Shown here in pieces: positions 34,212 through 46,440 of a stretch of DNA of 64,000 nucleotides (position 1 is the stretch's first letter; every line of letters begins with the position of its first letter). The translations under genes and the position numbers were made by a program. The DNA lies in contig SSBO01000001.1 of assembly GCA_005281725.1 (NCBI GenBank), positions 8,398,115 through 8,462,114 on the forward strand. The letters run 5' to 3'. Below the pieces are notes generated by a model, which saw only the letters and a program-made list of their open reading frames with translations, ran no database searches and was not told the origin of the DNA. Origin of the DNA: Wuchereria bancrofti (taxonomy: Eukaryota > Nematoda > Chromadorea > Rhabditida > Onchocercidae).

Positions 34212-37200
34212 CTATGCTTTCATTATGTAAGCAATCCAATTCCCTTGTTCATAAAAATATTTCTCAACAGTACAACCACCAGCATCGTTGATCAAATCTT
34301 CGAGTTCAAAATCACGGAACAAATGATAGTACCTAAATTAAAACAATAATGAATGCTAGAAGCAATTCAGTCTATTTCTTAACAGTTGTATCATATCACC
34401 TTTTACGCCATTGCCTTAACAGTAACTGAACAATGACTAAAATGTAATCTAAAAAGTATTTAACAGATTCAATATATTCAAAAGAAGTATTCAAATACGT
34501 AATTTTTCTATTTAATGAGAATTTCATTAATTCCATTGTTTCCATGCACTGATTCAATTTCATTCTCAATTTTATCAAGAGAAATAACAAAAAGGAATGT
34601 CGTCGAGTACCTCAGAAATCGACTTCCATCAGCATTTTGAAATGGAACAAGCATATCTGGTTGAGTGAATTCTCTTCCCTCATGCACCCGCAGTCTTCCA
34701 TGAGTGTCGCGACGATTCATCTGTTAAAATGTTAACTTCCTTCATATGTATTCAAACAAAACTTCAAAACTTTTAATTTGCAATTTCTGTGAGACATTTT
34801 GTGGGGACTGAAAAAAGGTTAATGGTTTGAAAAAGTTTAAAACTTGTCGCTCAAATCAAAACAGTTCAGATTATCCCGTCTGAAATTGCGACAGTGTATG
34901 AGAAAAACAGTATAGTCTGAAACCTGCACATCGCGCTTCTTTTGACGCATTTTCAAATATTCAGACGGCTCATCACATAACTTCTGCTCGTATGCCCAAA
35001 CGGTAATGCACGCTTGTCCACCTGGTTGCAACACACGAATAATTTCTTGAATTGCATGAATCCTTAAATGAAAAGTACGCAAATTACAAAGCTATTGTAG
35101 ACATCGTAAAAAATTGTAGACATGGAACAACACACAAGTTGTCGGCAAATAGGCCGAAAGTATTGATACAGTAACTAGAGAAAGGGATTGTATATAGTGT
35201 ATAAAGGATCTTATTGTTAATAAAGAAACAAGGGAGGGCGCTAACAGGCAACACAAAAGTGGGAAAGGAGCAACCAGATAATAAAAGAGCAAATTAACGA
35301 TGTGGATTTGATTTCAACAAAGAGGCGCTCTCAGCGGTATAAGCAGAGCAATTTCTTATTATGGATATTACACCGGGTCGACGACGGGTTGGCGGACGGT
35401 GGTGTTAGGGAGCGCTTAGGTCGCGTTAGAGAGGAACGGTTAGGAGGACGAGTAATAGGGATTCGCTCTTAGGACACCAATAGGACGACGCGTTTATAGG
35501 ACATTTTAACTGATAGACGGATAATTTTTGGTTACTAACGGCGACAAACAAGAAAAGGTTTAATTACCCGAGTTTGAGATTAAACGACGTGATTTCGACG
35601 AAGAGAAATTCAACGAGTGGAGAAATACAAATGCAAGAACAATATTCTTGCAATAAACGACGACAAGCAAACGATCAAATCAAGCAACGATCAAACCAAC
35701 CGACAGTTACGACACTCGACGACAATCCAAGGATTAAGAAGAAAGCAGGAAACAATTAAATAAACAGATATTCGTCCCTTAAAAAAGGGGGAAATATAAT
35801 TTTTTTTCCTACACAAGTAGAACTAGTAAAGCAGTAAATTATTTGCATGTTGGAAAATTTCCCGTACACTGGACTGCAATCTTTTATATAAAATTAAAGA
35901 AAAATTTACATAAGCTAGTACCTTCTCATTTTTGTAGTTAAATGATGGATGACAGCAATGCATAAGGCTGCACCTGCACTAGAATTTTTGAAAGGTAACG
36001 ATAAAATATTTGCACGCAATACATTACATTGTTTTTGGTTAGCTATAAGACATAAATTGTTGCATAAGTCACAACCAATCTGAAATACAATCAAATCCGT
36101 CTTTTAAATTTCTAAGAGGTGAAACAAGTCAATGTCGATTTGAGATCTTGTTTACATTAGGAATTTGGATTATTCCTAATCATTCTCTAAACGAGCAATT
36201 GTCTATAATACATAATTCAAAACAATTTTCTCATATCAAAAGTTTAAAAGTTAACTTCCAAATATAAAGGAAATGTACCTTGATAAGTGCATCATCAAGT
36301 TTGAGGTACTTTCCATTACCGCAACCAATATCATAAATTATTGTTCCAGGTTCAAAATTTGACAGAAATTTAGCAACACCATTCCACTGTGCGTGTCGAG
36401 TCACGTCAAAATGATCTGCTATAGATTCATAAACCTAAAAAGATAAATCCAAAAGCAAATTCAAAAATTGTTTAATAATTAGTTTATATTAGATAGAACA
36501 AAGAACAATGATCGATGCTTCTTACTGCGGAAACATATTGATTCTCAATAGCTGCACCAAATTCATCACTATCCGGAACTTTCATTGCACCATCCCGATC
36601 CCAGTCACAATATTCAATGAAAGCACACTGGCATTTTTCTCGTATCACATTTCGAAATGTAAAAGAAACTCTCAACTGTCTCAGCATCAATCTATTTGTC
36701 ACCGGATTTATATCATACTTCCGCTTTGCTATACTATAAAATTTTTCATTATAAAAAGCTCGCAAAATATTTATGTGATGGAAAAAAAAGTTTATAAAAA
36801 ACTTCTCACATGCATCCATTTAGCATTTAAAAAAAGTATTAGTAAGAAAACAACAAAAAAGTAAAATACCCATGCTTCCATCGATATCGTGACTCTCCTC
36901 GCAACACTGTCAAACTAAAACGTGGCAAAAGAACATCATAAATTGTTGAAGTGTTTGCAAAATCACGAAATTCCATAACGAGATCTAAGAAAATAATAAC
37001 TTGTGAGTAGTTGTGCTCGAAACGAATTGACAATCTCAAAATGTGTAAAATGATAAGATAGTAGAAATTGGTGAATATGGCCTACTTCCACGGTTACGTC
37101 CGGATGAATAAACAAATTTATTCACAAATATATTTTCACGACATTTTTTTCAGATAATTTTCCAAAAAAGAAGAAAAAATGTGCAAAATAAACCTGAAAG

Positions 37201-38966
37201 CAAACTAAGCGAAGCTATAGTATCGCCGAATGCAGAATGAGTATCAACATGCGACGGTATACCATTTCCAGGTTCATAAATATTCACCGTTATTTGATCC
37301 GGTTTTTCCTTAAATATTCCGGCACCTAGCATTCGGTCAATTACGGGTTGGCAAACTGATGGTATTGGATTTGGAGATGGTTGTTCAGACGCCATATTAT
37401 TATCATAATTGAATTCAAAACCAAAATGAATCACTTTACGGTTTTTTAACGTTTCTGAAAATATAACTTGTTGAAAATTTGCAAGAAAAACGATATCAAA
37501 ACTTCCATAATGCATCAGAATGTAAATTGTTAATTTTTTTCAGCTCAACATTTCTGATAATTTGCCAGTGGCTGATTATTAAATCAAAAAAGCTACCCAA
37601 AAGAAAAAAAAAAACATAGTTTGGCCAGTTATATTTATACTTACAATTTTTCAACAAAAAACAATTAAAACCGCACTTCCTTTAGGCAAATAATCCTGAA
37701 TAACAGTAATCAATGCTGCTTCCTCATTCAAATTTATAAAATCAGGTAAAACCCAAAGACCGTTTGGTTTATACAGTGGTTCTATCCTTTTAACCGATGG
37801 CACTGAAACAAATTTCTTTTTTAATAAACAACAGCTTCATGTTTATTTTTCATTAATTTCAAGATTGTAACCAATTTACTAGAAGGTTAGAATGGAAAAA
37901 ATCAACCCAACATTTACAACGTGATATTAAATATGTACATTTTTATTCACAAGATATCGTACCTATCTAATTAGCTTAAATTTGAAGCTTCCTAATTCGT
38001 TCTAATTAATTCAACTCACTTATCGATGTAAGATTTATGACAACATGCAATAACAATAATTACCGTTTTTAACAAAAGCAATATAGAAAGGTAAAGCAGT
38101 CGAATTCAAATCCGATGGTATTTGTCCATGAAGCTTCTGATAAGCTAAATGAGCTATAGCTACAGTTTGAAAAATGACGAATGAGTAAGAACGTTGAGAT
38201 TGAAATACCATAAAATCACAGTTTTCACCAAACTGACTGAATATCCTTTCCAATTCATCGTATGACAATCCACACAAAGGACTACTATTAGCAACAAATA
38301 ATATCTACAAATTAAAATTTGAAAATTAAAATTTAATTTCTATAATTAATAACTTCATATGAACTAGAAAGCAAGCATTTGCTTTAATTGATTTCTGACT
38401 TGAACTTTAATCTGAAAAACTTAACCCCTCTAAATGAAATAACTGCGTAGTAGTAAAATATCCGGTACTAATAACTTTGCTATTTCTAATAACATCAGTT
38501 TTTTTTCCTTAGTATTATCTATTGACAATCAGTATGGTTCATATCCAATCAACAAACCAAATAAATCACAGAGCTAATATGTATCCTTTCTTCTTCATTA
38601 CGATGTTTGTTAAATTTCATTCTACAATAGAATAAACTATAGAATTTACACAAAAAACAAAAGAAGGTTCATTTCTTTTTCCTTTTTTTTACTTACTAGG
38701 CGGATAAGCTATCCAGCAAAAATACTACCAATGACTAATAGTTAAAAAAAGAAAACTTCGAAAAGGAAAATATAATAAGAAACCCGCAAATACCATCAAA
38801 TTACGGACAGTGTGCGTGAAATCTATTAGGGTCCATATCTTTGATACGTAATTACTACTTTAATAAGCGTGCGCAATTATTATTATATTATTATTATTAC
38901 TATTATTATTATTACCACTATTTATTATTACTATTAAACCGTTTGTCATAACGCACACGTGAACTG

Positions 38967-39001
<35 letters not shown>

Positions 39002-39307
39002 GTATCATTATTATTATTGCTATTATTATTATATCATTATTATTATTACATATGTTATATCTTATACAATGGAAAAGGATTGTATATAATCAACATAAAT
39101 AATAAGAATTGATCATTTTCACTTCTGTTTGCAAACATTCAAAAGTATGTAAATGACAATATGATAAATTATGTCGAAGATGTTAAATTTTCTATGAAAA
39201 TTACCACTTACTTTAGTAGGCACTGATGAAATTTCCACATCCGGATCATGTTTTTGCAAGTGTAGTAAACACTTCCGAAGTTTTCGTGATACTTTCGATC
39301 GATCCAT
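34212..39307 (-). CDS. ALKBH8: ALKBH8-type tRNA wobble-uridine modification enzyme
   Basis: Eleven exons on the minus strand: 39212-39307, 38064-38304, 37677-37802, 37194-37454, 36870-36984, 36526-36733, 36279-36434, 35922-36079, 34924-35062, 34611-34720, 34212-34332. They give 576 residues. Residues 33-110 are an RRM (ILFVAN; SYSFVIF). The AlkB dioxygenase keeps the iron ligands His223, Asp225 (IPSHVDTHSAF) and His279, and the 2-oxoglutarate arginines 301 and 307 (RVSFTFR). A zinc site C-x-C-x5-C (Cys314, 316, 322) follows. The methyltransferase has DIGCGNG (384-390), AVIHHL and VLQPGGQACITVWAYEQ. In other animals this enzyme methylates 5-carboxymethyluridine at tRNA position 34 with TRM112, and the dioxygenase then hydroxylates it. 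The exon 3 donor (GTGCGG) is weak but the only one in phase. Intron 8 holds a retroelement remnant. Confidence 0.95.
35557..35578 (+). other. SL1 spliced-leader-like 22-mer
   Basis: GGTTTAATTACCC, then G, then AGTTTGAG. It matches the conserved nematode SL1 at 21 of 22 positions, the difference being A to G at leader position 14 (35570). The next bases are ATTAAA, not the GT donor that follows SL1 in an SL RNA gene, so this is not an SL RNA gene. Confidence 0.9.
35631..35759 (+). CDS. Short basic ORF downstream of the SL1-like sequence
   Basis: The first ATG after the SL1-like leader opens a 42-codon frame rich in Gln, Asn, Arg and Lys (start MQEQYSCNKRRQANDQIK), ending in RIKKKAGNN. It might be the start of an element Gag-like protein or have no function. 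No family recognised. Confidence 0.25.
   Translation: MQEQYSCNKRRQANDQIKQRSNQPTVTTLDDNPRIKKKAGNN
35781..35794 (+). promoter_or_regulatory. Polypurine tract of the retroelement remnant
   Basis: AAAAAAGGGGGAAA at the downstream edge of the GC-richer insert, the form expected of a plus-strand primer just before a 3' LTR. The expected TGT start of a 3' LTR is not found after it. Confidence 0.45.
38878..39055 (+). repeat. (ATT)n microsatellite in ALKBH8 intron 1
   Basis: Two runs of ATT triplets with interruptions, split by about 35 bases of unique sequence (38938-38970). Confidence 0.9.
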
Positions 39308-39709
39308 CAATTCATCATATCATATTATTTGTCCAGATCAATAGCTAAAAGCAAATCATTCCAAATGATTCAATTTTTCAGTTCTAATTTTCTTAAATTT
39401 CAATAATTTTAATCACAATTATGTCCTTTATAAATCACTATGCGTGCATTTACTTTTTCCTCTTTTTTTTAAAAGAGAGACAGAGAGGTATAAGGAAAGG
39501 CAGAGGTAGAGAAAGAGACAGAGAAAGATTCATATACAATAGAAAATCTTCCAAAAACCCAAATTTCATCCGTAATTGCCTAATCCTAGCGCAATATGAA
39601 CACTTTCAAATCAAATCATAAATGTTCTCGCAACTCGAGCATAAGCCTGTCGGTATTGTGGTTTTTTTTGAATAATGCAAGGAAATGCGGGTAGTATACC
39701 CTACCATAC

Positions 39710-39763
39710 GGGGAAAGGGACGGGAAGCGGGCAAGGGGGGGGGGAGGGAGGAGAAGATGGGAC
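39710..39763 (+). repeat. G-rich tract with G-quadruplex pattern
   Basis: Runs GGGG-aaa-GGG-ac-GGG-aagc-GGG-caa-G10-a-GGG, with short loops. It lies about 400 bases upstream of the ALKBH8 start codon. Confidence 0.85.
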
Positions 39764-42700
39764 CGTCTTTCTTGCTTATCGAGAAATTAAATCGTGTAAT
39801 GCTAAGTGAGATTTCTTCTAAAGAATAATGAAAATATTCATTAACAAACCGAATTATCCTGATTTTTTCTCCTTTTTAATACTGATAAAAATTGTCTGAA
39901 ATTCGATATGATTCAAATTTTTCTTATCTCATTTCTTCTGTACTAAAAAAAATTCAAGCACAAAGAAAAAGGAAAAAAAAAGATTTTTAAATATCAAAAT
40001 TTTAAAATTTGAGAAAATTCACTTTAGTTCTTTTACATTTTACTCATTTCAATTCTTTGACATTTTATTTATTTCACTGCTTGGAAATTTTCCTTTCATA
40101 GTGATATTCCATTAGGATGATAAGAATTCGAGTAAAATAAATAATGAAATTTATTCGTCAGAAATTCTGGAACAAATCAGAATCATTACGTTTAACTCAT
40201 CCTGTTTAATGATTATTCCCGCTACTATTATCGATATGATTCAAATTTTCCTATTTCATTTCTTCTGAACTAACAAACAATATGTATTCACAATTTGTTT
40301 GAAGCTTTTTTGTTAATCATATTCTAATATTACAAAAGAAAAAAAAAATATTCCAATAAAATTCTATTCTAAGCAATATTCTAATATAGAAATTATGAAC
40401 AATTAATACGATAGATATTTTCATAATAAAATTGTATGAGATTATTTCTTTTAAAAGCAATACATTTTGCACTCCATAATTTTATTTCTAAAATAATTTA
40501 CTAAATTTCAATTCGCTTTTTGTAATTATTTTAATCCATTTTTTCTCTCTTTCTTTTCCCTCTCCCTCTCTCTCATCCTATCCAAATCTAAATTACAAAT
40601 ATTTCTCACATATACAAATCAGTCTTAGCTCATTATTCATATCCTACATTTATTTTTTATCTTTATCCTTGCTTCGCTGCTTCTTTTTTTTTTCCGTTCA
40701 TATATAGCTTTTCTCATGCATTCCCATGATCGTTACTGAAAATAAACCGTTTTTACACTCAATTTTTTAAACCTTAATTATTAATTAATTAACAAATTAT
40801 TAATTAAACCGTCCAACATAAATGAATGTAGAAATGCATATATATATAATCTGGAAATTCATAAACAAACATTAATAGTCAAAAAATAAATAAATAATTG
40901 GCTACTTTTATCATTTTCAATAAAAAGAAAAGCTGTAATGCAAAAAAATATATAAGAAATGTCAAAAAAGAAACAAAAATGAATTTAAATAATAGCGCAT
41001 ATGTTTGTTATTCAAAAAGGAAACACAAAAAAAAGAAAAATGAAAAATGATTTTACGAAATCTTTAAACTGAGATTTTGTCCTTTTTTTAAAGAAAAATT
41101 TCTCAATTTAATTTAATGCAATAATATCAGCAAAAAAAAGAAAAAATGTTAGCAAAAAAGAAAAGAAATTATTTGATAAAAAAAACGTTAAAAGTTAAAA
41201 GTATGAAAAAAAATTAAATTTTTGTAACAATTGAAATAAAGAAATTTTTTAAAGTGCACTAATTAATAAATATATTAATCGCTGATGCTATATAATAAAA
41301 TTTATGCTTGGACTAAAATTAATAACACTTCTAAACTAATACTTCCAACAGTGATCGAAGGAAAAATAATAATTCATTAATTACTTATAAAAGTTGGATC
41401 ATTTTACTTTTTTCGTCTATTTTTCCTTTCCAAAAATGCTTTTCTTTTTTTAAACTTCATTTTTCCATTCTTATTTCACTTCATTTTGCATGTGTTACCA
41501 TTAATTGAATAAATTAAAACAAAATCTTTAATTATGCCATTCTTAATTGTATATGAAAAAAAATTATTTTGTACAACTATTGGTTGAATAAATTTTGTGA
41601 AAAAATTGCTTGGAAAGATTGAACAAAAAAAAAAATGATTAATATTCGGATTAATTATAGGAAAAAGATGTCAGGGAAATATTTATTTTTATGAAAAGGT
41701 GTCATTTCATTACCCGGATATATTCCATATTCTATGTACATATATACATGTATATGAAATGAATTATCACAGATATCGATATTTGTTTATTTATTGGTTT
41801 ATAAATGGAATGGATGAGTTTGAAATGTAAAATGAAGAAATTAATCAATAAAAAAACAAAATGTGCATTATTTTTCTTAGCGCACCATTTTATTTTTTAG
41901 TTTTTTCTTTTGTTCTTCTTTTTCTTTTTGCCTTTCAATACTTATCAATTTAATTCTTTCAATGTCTTTTTTTTTTTGTTTCTCACCAAATTTTCTTTCT
42001 CTTTTGCTTTTTTCAAACTTTTTATTAGTTCGAATTCTTATCAACTTCACTCGATAATGAAATATCAAATAATAGATTGCTAAATCATAGCCTATTTAAT
42101 CTTTCTTTTTTTTCATATGCCAATAAAACGAAAATGTAATTAACTTTTAATTAATTTAACAATTATTACTTCTTTTCATCATTACGATAATATATTCTCA
42201 CCCAGCTATATATATTGGAATAGTTAAGCATTTCAAATTGTAATTAATTTACAACTCGAAACTCAAATTTGATAATGCATAAAAAATTTATCAAATAACA
42301 GATGACTAAAATTAAAAGTAATCGATTGTATCAATGAAATCTATTGTATTTTATTTGTTGCTCAGATAGAAATATTTTTAAAAAAGTGGGAATGTATAAT
42401 AGAGCAAATAACAAGTAACAGTGGATAAGTTCATCATGATATTATAAAGTAAAATTGATGATAGATATTGAATATTAGATTTGAAGTTTGAAAGGAGGAT
42501 TAGTAATTTGCATGTGAATCAATAAGTCACAAAATTGTAAGTGGCAATTTAATCAAATTTTATTTTTGACATTAAATTAAAATGAATAAAAGAGGAAATG
42601 AGAGCAACGAACAATTAAACAATTATTACTGCTCAAGGTGCAGCATAAAAGGAAATTATGTGCTATTCAATTGTTTTATTAATTTTTATATTTTTAATTA

Positions 42701-42836
42701 TAAGTAAAAGAAAAAGTTTTAATTAAATAAAAACATTTTAAATTTCACGACATAATGTTATCATGAAAAATGATTGTTTCCAATGATATATCTGTAACAT
42801 TTAGTGAATATAGTAGCAAGAATATCATTCTACTGA

Positions 42837-42955
42837 AACAACAACAACAAACAATAAAAAAGAAACAGCAACACCAAACAACAACAATAACAAACAAAAA
42901 CAACACAACAAAAATAACAAACAAAAAAAAACAACAACAAACAACGACAAACAAT
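42837..42955 (+). repeat. CAA/AAC-rich simple repeat
   Basis: Interrupted CAA triplets with AAAA runs. It creates open frames of poly-Gln/Asn/Lys character on one strand and poly-Val/Cys/Phe on the other; these are not genes. Confidence 0.85.
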
Positions 42956-43849
42956 TTTGTCAAAGCGTTAGTTACTTCACAGATGATTTCGCTTTTTCTT
43001 TTTTTGGTAACATATGTAAAGAGATTTTTTTTGGAATTAGAAATATCTTAATTTCTTGGCTCTTTTTTGCCCTCAAAGCCAATGATTATCATCATGCAAA
43101 AATATAAAAATATAACATTGATTAAGCACATATATTTCAACAAAGTAGATAAATTCGACAGTCAAATTGGCTTAACAGAGATTAAATAATTCGCATTACT
43201 GCTGATCTAATTAATTAGAGAATTTGAAGCAAGACAATTTGATAGTTTTTGCTTTACGAGTTGCTATAGGATGATATAATATTGAAATAAATATGCAGAA
43301 AATCTATTAGTTATAAATATGTAAGTTACAAATAACAGCAGTGAAACATGAAGTATAATTTTGTGATATAATAAATTTAATGATTATTGAAAGTGTAGTA
43401 AAATATAAAATGTAAACAGCAAAATATGTAAATAAATTAATAAGAAAATGCTAGTAAAACCACACAAAAATACTATAAACCATAAAAAATAGTGTAAATA
43501 CAACATTTCTTAAACGTTTAAAATTAATCCAGACTTAATTTATTAAATACTATCAAAAAGTTCATCTTATGATGTAGTTGTTATTGTGCTTTAAAATGAA
43601 GACAAAGTTCATTATCAATCTCTGAGAAATCATTAATCATTTTTCAGAATTTGCTCTTCGTAGTTATTGATTCTTCCAAACTTTTAAAAAACAAAATGGC
43701 ATGAAAAAGAGGAACTTTTCCTTTTTTTTCTAATTTCCTACTTTCAAACACTTTCAAATGACAAGACAGATATCATTAATATTTGCTTTGAAGCTTTTTA
43801 AAATTCTCTTTCTTATCTTCACCAATTCATCATCTTTTGTGCAAGCATT

Positions 43850-43922
43850 ATATCATCATTACTACAATCATCACCAATATCGTTATCACTATTACCATTA
43901 TCATCATTATTACTATCAATAT
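43850..43922 (+). repeat. (ATC/ATT)n simple repeat
   Basis: Interrupted ATC/ATT triplets. The overlapping His/Tyr-rich frame is a repeat product. Confidence 0.8.
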
Positions 43923-44202
43923 TTAGTGAAATATTCCTTCGTCGTCTTTCTAAAATGCTACTGAGCAAAATTCTGCCTCAATGTTAAATTTCTTTTCTTT
44001 GTGTAAAAAACGGTGTGTATTAATGAAAATAAATTAGCAGTTTATAAAAGAAGAAACATCGATGATATTACAAGACATTTTTATTGGCTGTATTATAGAT
44101 ACGTCCAAATATTATTAATTTTAAAATCTAATCCGATTGATAAATAATTTATTCTTATTTCGCATCTTCACCTCGTCTTGTTCTTTCGCTTTATCATCAT
44201 TA

Positions 44203-44262
44203 TTGCTTTTATTATTATTACTATCATATATTATTATTATTATTATTATTATAAATATATAA
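44203..44262 (+). repeat. (ATT)n microsatellite
   Basis: ATT triplets with a few interruptions. Confidence 0.85.
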
Positions 44263-45246
44263 ATTTATATAAATTATACATATATAATTTACATAAATCT
44301 TCACCTTGTCTTGTTATTTAAATTGCATATATATAAGCAATTTAAAGTAGGCTTTTTAGCATAAATAAGAAACAGAAGCAACTTTAGCCAATCATTAATT
44401 TATAAATGAAAAGAGTTTTTAAACACAATAGTCGTGGCAAAAATGATAAAATCCATATATTTGTATTGCTAAAATAACATCTTTATTAAGGAAACTCATA
44501 AATTTCTTCAGAGTTTATTCAAAATTTTAGTAAAATTTGCACTTTAAACTAAATTTTTATTAGAAAACTTTCGTATTTTTCTGTTTTCGTTAAAATTTAT
44601 ATTTCATTATCTTATAAAATTATTATTACCATTAATATATAAATTATATCGCTAAAAAATATGGGAAAAGAATTCATGAATTAATCGTGACTGATTTTTT
44701 TATTATTATTCTGCTTCTCATTTTTTTTGCAAAAATGAGAAAAGAGTAACTTATTAATAGAATTATTAATAGGAATTATTATATTTCAGGATTAAATTAT
44801 ATTCCCTATTTTTTTTCAACTTTTGCATTGTAAAAAAAAAAGACGAACAGAAATTATCAATTATTTTATGAAATTTCATTTTCTTTGTCAATTTTATTAA
44901 AAAACAATGAAAATTTTTGTTTAAAAATTTGCATCGTTTTATGCATCAATTTCGTCTCATTTTACTTTTTCCAAACAAGAAATGAATTCATTTCATAAAT
45001 GACACGTTGGAGACATTCATTTAGTGGCGGTGCCAGTCACATGCGTTTCATTATATTGTGTTCAATTGAAAGGATGCTAAAATGAGGTTAAGGTCATCAT
45101 CTATTATTATAAATTATTTTAAGATTTAATTTGCAAAATTGTTAATAATTTTGCTTCTTATTGTTTTAATATTCATTGTTAAAAAACAAAACGAAAGAAA
45201 TTCTTGCGTTTGTTATCTTTGTTTGAGTGAGTTTTTTATTGTTTCA

Positions 45247-45277
45247 TTTATTTATTTATTTATTTATTTATTTATTA
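45247..45277 (+). repeat. (ATTT)n microsatellite
   Basis: About seven tandem TTTA units. Confidence 0.9.
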
Positions 45278-46374
45278 ATTTTTGTTTTGTTCATTCGTGT
45301 AAGAATAATAATTATTTTATTGTAAAATTAACGAACAGAAAAAAGACGATTTATTCTAAATTAGATTTTTCAAAGAATTAAAAAATTACAAAAAACTTTT
45401 TCTTTAAGTAAATAATATATTTTTAAAAATATGCCAATAAAGATTTTTGGCAATTTTTAAAGGAAGTAATAATCTGAAATTAAAAAAAAATAATATTATT
45501 AAAAAAAGATAACAATATTGTGTTACTTTTATAAATTACAAAAATGTTCCGCTTACTTTTTTCTTCTCACTCAAATAAGCTTGCATATACATATATTAAT
45601 TGCAATTGCAATATTTTTATTTATTTACGATTTTCCTATCAGCAATCCTAATTTAATTTTTAATATGAAAAAAATGAAATTATTTCAGCTATTATTTATT
45701 ATAAAATATGCAACTGTTTAGCAATGATAATAACTTATCGCATAAAATTTAAATTTTTGATTCCATAATAATTAATAACATAATGTTTAATGATAATGAG
45801 TGCAAAATTTTTTAATTTAATTAACTGAAAACTAGATTCAAATGAAAAATAAATATGTCGCAATTCTTTTCCAAAATGAGAATGAAAGAGAAAAAAATAG
45901 GATAGGCTTGCCTACTAGTTTCAAATTAATTTGTTATTGATTAATTTAAATTTAAATTTACTGTTTATTGATGTGTTTAATTTCTCTTTGCGTCAATTAA
46001 TTAAAATTTATTGATCATTGATCGATTTAAATTCACTTCTTACTAATTGCCCTAAATTTACTACTCATTATCCGATTTAAATTCATTTCCTGTTAACAAA
46101 TTTCTATTTACATCTTCCTTGTTGCATACGTATTGGTTCAAATTTAAATTTACACATAATTTTGTTCTGTTTAAAAATTTGCTTATTTCGTCGTACAATT
46201 ACATATTTTTTCAAACATCGATAAAATAGTGAAATAGATAAATTTCAAAATTTAATTGAAATGAATAAATGAAAAGAAAATCTTCACATATATATACTTA
46301 CTTCAACATTCAAGTATCAGCTTCTTCATTTCAAATTGTAATCAAGCAATTGAGGAAACGATGCAACATTGAAA

Positions 46375-46440
46375 TATAGAGGGAGACAGAAAGGAAGGGA
46401 GATAGAAAGAGAGGGAGAGAGAGAGGGAAGAGAAGAAAAA
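46375..46440 (+). repeat. Purine (GA) tract
   Basis: Almost pure A/G, with a pyrimidine counterpart at 46507-46560 that could pair with it. Confidence 0.85.

Larger units (their letters stand above)
35115..35794 (+). mobile_element. LTR-retroelement remnant in ALKBH8 intron 8
   Basis: A 206-base segment at 35115-35320 starts TGT and ends ACA. It contains a TATA-like box (tatatagtgtataaagg, about 35191-35207) and a polyadenylation-like signal (AATAAAG, about 35219), as in an LTR. A GC-richer leader (35321-35556), the SL1-like 22-mer, a short basic ORF and a polypurine tract (35781-35794) follow. No reverse transcriptase remains and no second LTR is visible after the tract. It runs antisense to ALKBH8. 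The LTR reading is inference; the composition break is seen directly. Confidence 0.55.

Noticed and set aside
35330..35560. GC-richer insert as bacterial (endosymbiont) DNA
   Set aside because: No open bacterial-type gene is present, and the LTR-like and SL1-like neighbours point to a nematode retroelement.
35557..35578. SL1-like sequence as an SL RNA gene
   Set aside because: No GT donor after the leader, no Sm-site or SL RNA downstream sequence, and no 5S gene nearby.
36484..37039. Plus-strand and long minus-strand ORFs over 36.5-37.0 kb as separate genes
   Set aside because: They overlap ALKBH8 exons 5 and 6 and are explained by that gene.
42745..42963. Val/Cys/Phe-rich membrane-like ORF
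   Set aside because: It is the complement of a CAA/AAC repeat.
43758..43964. His/Tyr-rich ORF with a signal-peptide-like start
   Set aside because: The His/Tyr part is an ATC/ATT microsatellite, and no splice sites or polyadenylation context support it.
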